A stretch of DNA of 64,000 nt from Oscillospiraceae bacterium (GTDB taxonomy: Bacteria > Bacillota > Clostridia > Oscillospirales > Ruminococcaceae): NCBI GenBank assembly GCA_025757845.1, contig CP107211.1:1488001-1552000 (forward strand), given 5' to 3'. The notes beneath the pieces were generated by a model that saw only the letters and a program-made list of their open reading frames with translations, did no database searches and was not told the origin of the DNA. Position 1 is the first letter of the stretch; each line of letters starts with the position of its first letter. The position numbers were made by a program, and so were the translations under genes. Below are positions 57,550-64,000 of the stretch, in pieces.

Positions 57550-59962
57550 ATGGAAACAAGCTACTTAAAAACATTAGAACTGGATAAGATCATCGCCCGT
57601 GCTGCGGAGGGCTGTGTATGTAAGGAAGCAAAGGCGAAGCTCCTGGCACTTGAGCCGCAGTGTGACCCAGACGAGGTGCGCTATGCGCTGGAGCAGACGG
57701 ATGCCATCAATACGCTGCTGATCAAGAACGGTTCGCCCCGTTTCGGCGGAGTGGAGGGCGTCAGTGCGCTGGCCGCCCGTGCGGTCAAGGGCGGCGTGCT
57801 TTCCATGGGCGAGCTGCTGATGGTGGCCGGTGCTTTGCGCAACTTCCAGAACCTGACCAACTGGTACGGTTCTTCGGAGCACGATATGCTCCCGACCGAT
57901 GATCTGTTCTATGCATTGTCCCCGGAGCCGGGCCTGGAACAGCAGATCTCCAGTGCGATCCTTGCCCCGGATGCGATGGCCGACACGGCCTCCCGCACCC
58001 TGAACGACCTGCGCAAGAAGATCCGTGCGACCGAAAACAGCATCCGCGACCGTCTGGAAAGCATGGTGCGCAACATGGACACCTCAAAATATCTGCAGGA
58101 GAGTGTGGTCTCCATGCGCAACGGCCGCTACGTTGTCCCGGTCAAGAGCGAATACCGCGGCGAAGTGAGCGGCATCATCCATGACGTTTCCTCTACCGGT
58201 GCAACGGTGTTTGTGGAACCGCAGGCTGTCGTGGAAGCCAATGCCCGCATCCTGCAGTATCGTGCCCAGGAAGCGCAGGAGATCGAGCGCATTCTGGTAG
58301 CCTTTACCGCACAGGTGGCAGCCATTGAGCCGCAGTTCCAGTACAGCTATCAGGCCATGCTGGACATTGATGTCCTGCTGGCAAAGGCGCGTCTGGCGCT
58401 GGAGCTCAAGGCATTCAAACCTGCAGTGCGCACCGACAATTCCTTCTCGCTGATCCGGGCACGCCACCCATTGATCGACCCACAGAAGTGCGTGCCGGTG
58501 GACATTGCACTGGGCAAAGAATATGATTCGCTCATCATCACCGGCCCGAACACCGGCGGCAAGACCGTCACCCTGAAAACGGCCGGTCTGCTGTGCGCGA
58601 TGGCACAGTGTGGTTTCCTGATCCCGGCCGACGAGCGCAGCGAGGTCTGCGTGTTCGATGAGTTTTCTCGTGGACATCGGCGATGAGCAGAGCATCGAAC
58701 AGAGCCTTTCCACCTTCTCAGGCCATATGAAAAAGATCACCGGCATTCTGGAGCTGGCCATGCCGCACACCCTTGTGCTGCTGGACGAGCTGGGCGCCGG
58801 TACCGACCCTGCCGAGGGTGCCGCGCTGGCTGTGGCCATCATTGAAGAACTGCGCCGCCGCGGCGTGCTGCTGATGGCCACCACCCACTATGCAGAGCTC
58901 AAGGTGTTCGCACTGGAGACCAAGGGCGTCGTGAACGCCAGCTGCGAATTCGATCTGGAAACGCTGCGCCCGACCTATAAGTTGAGCGTCGGCGTGCCGG
59001 GCAAGTCCAACGCATTCCTCATCAGTGAGAAGCTTGGCATCCCGGAGCGGGTCATTGAGGCAGCGCAGCAGCATCTGTCGGCCGAGGATAAGCGGCTGGA
59101 TGCCGTTCTGGGTCAGCTGGATGATCTGAAATTGCAGCTGAAGGAAAGCCAGCACGAGGTGGAAGAGCTGAAGAACGAGGCATCCCACCAGCTGGAGGCT
59201 GCCCAGAAAAAGCGGGATGAACTGATCCAGCAGGGCGAAAACGAGCTGGAAGCGGCCCGCGCCAAAGCCCGTGCGCTGGCCCAGCAGGTGGAAAGCCAGG
59301 CCTATGCGCTGACCGACGAACTGCGTCAGCTGCAGAAGGACGAGCGCCTGAGCACCCAGCAGAAAGCCCAGCGTGCCCGTGAGATTGCCAAAAAGGAATC
59401 CGAAAAGCTGTTTATGGGCACCGAGGTGGTGCACAATCCGGTCAAGGAATTTGTGCCGCTGAAAGAGGTCAAGGTAGGGCAGGAGGTCTGCATTGCAGAG
59501 CTCAACCAGCTGGCCACAGTGCTTTCGCTGCCGGACAAGAACGGGGATGTTCTGGTACGGGCCGGCATCATCAAGACCAAGGTCCCGCTCAATGGGCTCA
59601 AACAGCCGGAAAAGCTGGTCAAGGACCCGAAACCGCAGACCAAGGCACAACAGCGGTATTCCCGCCTGACCGGCGACGCAAACCGTCCGAATGGCCGCGT
59701 GGAGCGGGTGCACCGCAGCGCCAAAATGGAGTGCAATCTGCTGGGATTGACCGTGGACGAGGCCTTGCCAGAGGTAGATTCCTTCATCGACCGCGCCATT
59801 CTGAACGGCCAGACCGTAGTCTACCTGATCCACGGCAATGGCACCGGCGCACTGCGCACCGCCATCCACAAGCACCTGCGCGGCAACCGCATGGTCAAGA
59901 GCTTCCGTCTGGGCCGTTACGGCGAAGGCGAAAGCGGCGTGACCGTCGTGGAGCTGAAATAA
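57550..59962 (+). pseudogene. mutS2: MutS2 with an internal frameshift
   Basis: Two frames together make an 803-residue MutS2. The first (to 58686) carries the N-terminal clamp/core and GPNTGGKTVTLKT (Walker A). The second carries IGDEQSIEQSLSTFSGHM, LVLLDELGAGTDPAEGAAL (Walker B), a coiled coil and the C-terminal Smr nuclease domain (HGNGTGALRTAI). Removing one T from TTTT at 58663-58666 restores VFDEF-LVDIGDEQ. MutS2 acts in ribosome-collision rescue and recombination control. The frameshift could be real, a sequencing error in the T run, or suppressed in the cell; both halves look otherwise intact. Confidence 0.88.
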
Positions 59963-59973
59963 GGGGTCATTTC

Positions 59974-60007
59974 AAAGCCTGCCCACTGCTTATGGGCAGG
60001 CTTTTTT
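59974..60007 (+). terminator. Terminator after mutS2
   Basis: AAAGCCTGCCCA pairs with TGGGCAGGCTTT over a 7-base loop, ending in a run of T's. Confidence 0.88.
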
Positions 60008-60009
60008 GC

Positions 60010-60038
60010 TTGCACTGCAGAAAAAAACCGAGTATACT
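60010..60038 (+). promoter_or_regulatory. Promoter of the amidase gene
   Basis: TTGCAC (60010-60015), 17 bases, TATACT (60033-60038), immediately after the mutS2 terminator. Confidence 0.75.
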
Positions 60039-60080
60039 CGTATTATTATAGGAAGTTTATCTGGACAGGAAGTACATATC

Positions 60081-60944
60081 ATGGCAGAACGTCGCAAGCC
60101 CACACACCAGAAAAAGAAGCGAAGAGCGAAACGGAAGGAGCGTTCTTTTCTCCGCACGGCCCTCACACTCTGTTTCTGTGTGCTTGCCTTTGTTTTTTCG
60201 GCGTTTCTCTGGCGAGAAGCATTGCGGGTCTCCACAACGGAACAGGGGAATGCAAACACATTCGAAGGAGAGTTCCGGCCGCAGGTAGGCGACCCGCCGT
60301 ATCGTGTAGCCATTGATGCCGGGCATGGCGGCAACGACCCGGGCGCAAGGGGAGTGGTGGAAGAAAAAGACATGACGGCCGCCACGGCCTCCGTGCTGCT
60401 TGCATGGCTGGAGCAGGACCCGAATTACATTCCGCTCCGGACGCGGGATGCCTTTGACCAGACCGCAACGCCTGCCGAGCGGGCAGCCGCCGCCAATGCG
60501 CAGGCCCCACAGTTGCTGCTTTCCATTCACGGAAACTCCGCCGCAAACGGTTCCAGTGCAACCGGCTTTGAGTGCTATCCATCTGTGCCGGGGCGCACAT
60601 GGCATGCGGAGAGTTGTTGCTTTGCTCAGAAATTGGCAGAGGGGATGCAGAACGCCGGAGCGCACCTGCGTGGGCGCGGCGGCATCCGTTACATTTATTA
60701 TCTGGAAAATGATCAGAAGCAGCTGGTGGAGAGCACCCATACCGAAGTGCGTGCAGAACGGAGCTTCACACTGCTGGAGGATGTAAACTGTCCGGCCGTG
60801 CTGGCGGAACAATGCTTTGTGACCAATGCGGATGATGTGGAACGCTTTGGCAGCGAACAGGGCTGCAAACGAACTGCGCGTATTTACTACGAGGCCATCT
60901 GTGCATATTTTGGCACCACGCCGCTGCCGGATGCAAACCAATGA
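60081..60944 (+). CDS. Membrane-anchored N-acetylmuramoyl-L-alanine amidase (Amidase_3)
   Basis: 287 residues. A very basic N-terminus and one span (LTLCFCVLAFVFSAFLW) anchor the catalytic domain outside. Zinc-site motifs are AIDAGHGGNDPGARG (His), a Glu in the V-E-E-K segment and LLSIHGNSA (His); VLAEQCFVTNADD carries the catalytic Glu. It cleaves the MurNAc-L-Ala bond. Cell separation or a CwlD-like cortex role are both possible. ATG 60081 has ACAGGAAG upstream. Confidence 0.88.
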   Translation: MAERRKPTHQKKKRRAKRKERSFLRTALTLCFCVLAFVFSAFLWREALRVSTTEQGNANTFEGEFRPQVGDPPYRVAIDAGHGGNDPGARGVVEEKDMTAATASVLLAWLEQDPNYIPLRTRDAFDQTATPAERAAAANAQAPQLLLSIHGNSAANGSSATGFECYPSVPGRTWHAESCCFAQKLAEGMQNAGAHLRGRGGIRYIYYLENDQKQLVESTHTEVRAERSFTLLEDVNCPAVLAEQCFVTNADDVERFGSEQGCKRTARIYYEAICAYFGTTPLPDANQ

Positions 60945-61004
60945 TTCTCAAAACGGGGAAGAGACGTTTCCTGTGCCAAAAATTAAAATGCCGCAACCCA
61001 AGTC

Positions 61005-61056
61005 ATCAGGGCCTCCGGATCGCAGAAACCTGCGTGAAGGGAAGGTCCTGATTTTT
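61005..61056 (+). terminator. Terminator after the amidase gene
   Basis: ATCAGGGCCT (61005-61014) pairs with AGGTCCTGAT (61043-61052), one G-U. An inner CGCAG/CTGCG hairpin lies in the loop, then TTTT. Confidence 0.72.
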
Positions 61057-61194
61057 AGGATATGTATTTTCGTATAATGCACGTTATGCGAAACAGAGGG
61101 AAGCGAAAAAACCCTCTTTTCCAGATTTTGGCTCTTTTGGCGTCCCGCCGGTGCTTCGGCTGGCCAAATCACGTTTTTCAGGCTTAGCGGCAAT

Positions 61195-61443
61195 TTATCT
61201 GTTTTTTATGATTTTATATTTTGTTTTTTCATTATAATTTGATTCTTCGGACTGCACAGTCTTTACAATCTTTTTTTCGGCACTCGTTGTTGTTTGCCAG
61301 TCATTATTTATATTTGTATTAGGTCGTTCCAATCTTTTTATTTTTCTGTGTACGACGATTTGGTCATGACGGATCAAATCGTTGGCTGCATTCCGGTTGA
61401 CATTTTTGCGGATATCTTTTAAAGCACCGATTTCGCTCTGCAC
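61195..61443 (-). CDS. Doubtful small ORF in AT-rich DNA
   Basis: 82 residues, Lys/Asn-rich, hydrophilic, starting with GTG and without a clear ribosome binding site. Base composition is unlike the neighbouring genes. I recognise no domain. It may be a remnant of transferred DNA, or chance in an AT-rich spacer. Confidence 0.2.
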   Translation of the reverse strand: MQSEIGALKDIRKNVNRNAANDLIRHDQIVVHRKIKRLERPNTNINNDWQTTTSAEKKIVKTVQSEESNYNEKTKYKIIKNR

Positions 61444-61591
61444 AGACTTTTTTTGATTGTGCCGACAATGCCCAGCTGCAGCCGTTTTACAAACGTGCCT
61501 TTATAGAATCTCTGCCGGCTGGAAAACCAACAGGTGCCGCGGTGGATTCCTGTTGCACTCTGTAAAATTCGTTAATTTATTCACAGAGCAA

Positions 61592-61629
61592 ACAAAAAAG
61601 CACCTTTTGATTCTGAGATCATAAGGTGC
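61592..61629 (-). terminator. Terminator of the radA-recombinase operon
   Basis: On the minus strand GCACCTT (from 61629) pairs with AAGGTGC (to 61600) and inner TGAT/ATCA also pair, with one mismatch; TTTTTTG follows. Confidence 0.82.
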
Positions 61630-61648
61630 CTGACAAACCATATTTCAA

Positions 61649-62875
61649 TTACTTTTCCGTATCTGCGTCCGAATTTGCTGCGAGCGTCTCGGTGTCCAGT
61701 CCGAAACCCTCTTTTGCAGAGCCATCAAAGGCTGCCATGGGTGCAGAAGAATCTTCCGCAGTTGCGCTGTTTTCTGTGGTTTCGGCAGTGCTGCCAGGCA
61801 ATTCTTCCCTGCTCTCCCCTGTTTCAGCTTCTGTTGTATCCAAGGCTGCTTTGCCGGGCTTTTTGCGGGATGCCTTGCCCAGCGGGTTTTCTTCAATGGC
61901 GGCACGCACCTGGAATTCCTGCAGATGGGTATAGATTTGCGTCGTACCAACGCTGCTGTGGCCCAGCAATTGTTTCAAGGTCAGGATGTCCACATTGCCG
62001 GTCTGGTACATCAGCGTTGCAGCCGTATGGCGCAGTTTGTGGGTGGAAAAACCTTTCAGTCCGGCTGCTTTCATGGCTCCGGTCACCAGCTGCTCCACTC
62101 GCCGGTTGGAAATGCGCTCCTTGCGCCGCCGGGTCACGAACACGGCACGTTCTTTTGGCGAAAGACCTTCCATCACATTGCGCTTGTTCAGGTAAAGCTG
62201 CAGCGCTTCCACGCAGGCATCGTTCAGATACACCATGCGCTCTTTGTGGCCCTTGCCGAACAGCCGGATCTGCCGCTGTTCCAGATCAATGTCATCCAAG
62301 TCCATGCCCACAAGCTCCGACAGACGCATGCCGCAGTTCAGGAACAGGACCACCATGCAGTAATCCCGCTCCGGGAAATCGCTCTGGGTCTGGGTGCTTT
62401 CCAGCAGATCCATGGACTGTTCTGCAGTCAGGTATTTAGGCAGGACCTTGTCCTGTTTGGGAGGTTTGATCGCAGCGGTCGGGTCGGAATCCAACCGGTT
62501 GACCTGATTGACCAGATAATCATAAAAGCCGTGGAGACTGGCCAGCCGCCGGGCAGTCGAGGACTTTTTGTTGCCGCATTCCCGGTTGAGGAAATACAGG
62601 TATTCGTAGATATCCTCTTTGGTCACGCTGGCCCAGAATGCCGTGTCCAATCCTTTGGGGTCGATGTCCTGCATCTCGCTGTCTGCCGGAACAAGGCCGC
62701 GTCGGCGCTTCATAAAGCGGCTGAACCCACGCAGGTCACAAAAATAGCTGAACGCCGTATTGGCGCTTTTGCCGGCGATCACTTCCAGATAGCGTACATA
62801 TTCCACAATATCCGGCGAAGCATCCTCAAAGGGCTTGTGTTTGCCGGGGTTCTTTTCGTCCAGATAAATCGACAT
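61649..62875 (-). CDS. XerC/XerD-like tyrosine recombinase with acidic C-terminal tail
   Basis: 408 residues. A SAM-like N-terminal DNA-binding domain (about 20-145) precedes the catalytic domain: CGMRLSELVG (Arg), FGKGHKER (Lys), STHKLRHTAATL (His-x-x-Arg), LLGHSSVGTTQIYTH (His and the nucleophile Tyr). Beyond the usual end (~330) is a tail of about 75 residues rich in Glu, Ala, Ser and Thr. Ten bases after radA in a housekeeping context, it may be the chromosome-dimer resolvase rather than a mobile-element integrase; no attachment site is visible. Confidence 0.88.
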   Translation of the reverse strand: MSIYLDEKNPGKHKPFEDASPDIVEYVRYLEVIAGKSANTAFSYFCDLRGFSRFMKRRRGLVPADSEMQDIDPKGLDTAFWASVTKEDIYEYLYFLNRECGNKKSSTARRLASLHGFYDYLVNQVNRLDSDPTAAIKPPKQDKVLPKYLTAEQSMDLLESTQTQSDFPERDYCMVVLFLNCGMRLSELVGMDLDDIDLEQRQIRLFGKGHKERMVYLNDACVEALQLYLNKRNVMEGLSPKERAVFVTRRRKERISNRRVEQLVTGAMKAAGLKGFSTHKLRHTAATLMYQTGNVDILTLKQLLGHSSVGTTQIYTHLQEFQVRAAIEENPLGKASRKKPGKAALDTTEAETGESREELPGSTAETTENSATAEDSSAPMAAFDGSAKEGFGLDTETLAANSDADTEK

Positions 62876-62884
62876 GGCATCCTC

Positions 62885-64000
62885 TTACAAACGATCTGTT
62901 TTCAGTGCGTTGATGGCATCGGAAATATACGCGGCACCGATCAGCTTCATGCCCGGATAATCCGCCGGGTTCAGGTGGTTCAGGCTGTGCTTGGGCACCA
63001 CGGCGCGTTCAAACCCAATGCGTTCTGCCTCATGCAGACGCTGTTCCAAGTTGGGCACACTGCGCACTTCCCCGCCCAGGCCGACCTCGCCAATGGCGAT
63101 CAGCTTGTCGCTGACCGGGCGGTCCAGCAGCGAGGACACCATACTCAGACACACCGAAAGATCACAGGCCGTGTCCCGCAGGGCAATGCCGCCCACAATG
63201 TTGACATACACGTCCAGATTGCCGAAGAAATAGCCTGCACGCTTTTCCAACACGGCGATGAGCAGATTCATGCGGTTATAGTCGTAGCCGCTGCAGGCAC
63301 GCCGTGGGGCCGGGAAATTCGTCTTGGTGGCAAGGGCCTGGATCTCGCTCAGAATGGGTCGGCTGCCCTCCATGGTACAGGCCACGCAGTTTCCGGAAAC
63401 GCCCAGTGGACGGCCTTCCAGCAGCATCTGCGACGGGTTTTCAATCTCGGCCAGACCGGTACCGGTCATATCGAACATGCCAAGCTCATTCGTGGAGCCA
63501 TAGCGATTCTTTGCCGCCCGCAGGATGCGGTATGGCAGCATCTTGTCGCCCTCAAAGTAAAGCACGGTGTCCACGATATGCTCCATGACTTTGGGGCCAG
63601 CAATGGCACCGTCCTTGTTCACATGACCCACGATGAACATGGGGATCTCCTGTTTCTTGGCAACAGCCAACAGACGCGCCGCGCTCTCCTTGACCTGGCT
63701 GACTGTACCAGACGACGACGAGATGTCCATACAGCGCATGGTCTGGATGGAGTCGATGACCACAAGGTCCGGTTTTTCCTTTTCAATCAGGCCACAGATC
63801 TCGTCCACATCGTTTTCGGCGGCCAGAAAAATATTGTCCTGCGGCACCTTCAGGCGGGCTGCACGCAGCTTGACCTGCCGGACCGATTCTTCGCCCGTGA
63901 TATACAGAACGCTATGCTGATTGGAAATGGCACCGCACAGTTGCAGCAGCATGGTGGATTTGCCCACGCCCGGCTCGCCGCTCAGCAACACAACGCCGCC
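62885..64000 (-). CDS. radA: DNA repair protein RadA, C-terminal 372 residues (start outside window)
   Basis: The frame is still open at base 64000, so the N-terminal zinc finger lies beyond the edge. Visible parts are LLSGEPGVGKSTMLLQL (Walker A), TGEESVRQVKLRA, VVIDSIQTM (Walker B), the RadA-specific KNRYGSTNELGMF, and a Lon-like domain to the end (DVYVNIVGGIAL, GEVGLGGEVR). RadA drives branch migration in recombination. It is co-transcribed with the recombinase gene. Confidence 0.95.
   Translation of the reverse strand, partial: GGVVLLSGEPGVGKSTMLLQLCGAISNQHSVLYITGEESVRQVKLRAARLKVPQDNIFLAAENDVDEICGLIEKEKPDLVVIDSIQTMRCMDISSSSGTVSQVKESAARLLAVAKKQEIPMFIVGHVNKDGAIAGPKVMEHIVDTVLYFEGDKMLPYRILRAAKNRYGSTNELGMFDMTGTGLAEIENPSQMLLEGRPLGVSGNCVACTMEGSRPILSEIQALATKTNFPAPRRACSGYDYNRMNLLIAVLEKRAGYFFGNLDVYVNIVGGIALRDTACDLSVCLSMVSSLLDRPVSDKLIAIGEVGLGGEVRSVPNLEQRLHEAERIGFERAVVPKHSLNHLNPADYPGMKLIGAAYISDAINALKTDRL

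Larger units (their letters stand above)
60945..61594. other. Gene-poor region between the amidase and the recombinase
   Basis: About 650 bases without a convincing gene. It holds a terminator (61005-61056), an isolated TATAAT at 61073-61078 without a good -35, and a small hairpin with T's (AGAGGG/CCCTCT, ending 61120). From about 61195 to 61440 the sequence is strongly AT-rich compared with its surroundings. A weak ORF (61195-61443, minus) is listed separately. Confidence 0.6.

Noticed and set aside
61649..62875. Integrated phage or conjugative element marked by the tyrosine recombinase
   Set aside because: No attachment repeats, tRNA target, phage or transfer genes are present, and the gene is co-transcribed with radA.
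1..64000. CRISPR arrays, rRNA genes and complete insertion sequences
   Set aside because: No regularly spaced repeats, rRNA segments or paired inverted repeats around a transposase were seen.

Overview
The window reads as a stretch of a GC-rich, low-GC-type Firmicutes (Clostridia) chromosome. Gene content and order resemble the Faecalibacterium/Subdoligranulum/Gemmiger branch of the Oscillospirales. Supporting signs are strong AAGGAGG-type ribosome binding sites, sigma-A promoters with 17-base spacers, hairpin-plus-T terminators, a Bacillus-like yicC-remA-gmk-priA-def-fmt-rsmB-rlmN-prpC-prkC-rsgA-thiN block and a phoH-ybeY-era-yqzL-recO-mutS2 block. The genus is inference; no rRNA lies in the window. 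I found no CRISPR array, prophage or intact insertion sequence.

Layout. 1-5.4 kb: end of coaE, a lytic transglycosylase, an M18 aminopeptidase, a MerR regulator with its own operator, a polysaccharide deacetylase, tRNA-Leu(GAG) and a LOG-family hydrolase. 5.4-11.9 kb: a Ser/Ala/Glu-rich lipoprotein, a possible small RNA, a ZIP metal transporter, an MscS channel, an FMN riboswitch with the riboflavin transporter RibU, a MATE exporter and an orphan MraY-like transferase. 11.9-15.5 kb: a one-carbon cluster, with 5-formyl-THF cyclo-ligase, FchA and FolD on the minus strand and glyA divergent. FolD lacks two residues needed for cyclohydrolase activity, so FchA may supply that step. 15.6-20.3 kb: a DUF454 protein, a corrinoid adenosyltransferase, a small metal-binding protein, a ketopantoate-reductase-like enzyme and a membrane glycerophosphodiesterase. 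20.7-23.9 kb: a three-gene biotin-dependent carboxyltransferase operon arranged like a soluble transcarboxylase. 24.0-24.4 kb: a lone transposase-type helix-turn-helix protein.

24.6-38.6 kb: the long housekeeping operon for GMP synthesis, replication restart, protein N-terminus processing, rRNA modification and Ser/Thr phosphosignalling. It ends at thiN. Directly after it lies an 87-base ORF whose 28-residue product matches the spore-coat anchor SpoVM. Next is a DUF3794-LysM protein of the SipL type, preceded by a sequence that fits a sigma-E promoter. These two are the most striking finds, because relatives of the suggested genus are regarded as non-sporulating.

38.8-52.7 kb: azlCD, an NAD-dependent sugar-nucleotide-type reductase, a purine permease, and a complete selenium-dependent molybdenum hydroxylase island (mocA, three hydroxylase subunits, yqeC, selD, yedF-like, a cysteine-desulfurase-like gene, a DUF3343 gene, an XdhC-type gene and yqeB). 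mocA and the hydroxylase operon share overlapping divergent promoters. 52.7-54.0 kb: a small Cys-containing protein and a padR-DUF2812 operon with two identical palindromic operators 31 bases apart. 54.1-60.9 kb: phoH, ybeY, era, yqzL, recO, a frameshifted mutS2 and a cell-wall amidase. 60.9-61.6 kb: a terminator and an AT-rich stretch with no convincing gene. 61.6-64 kb: a Xer-type recombinase with an acidic tail, downstream of radA, whose start lies beyond the window.
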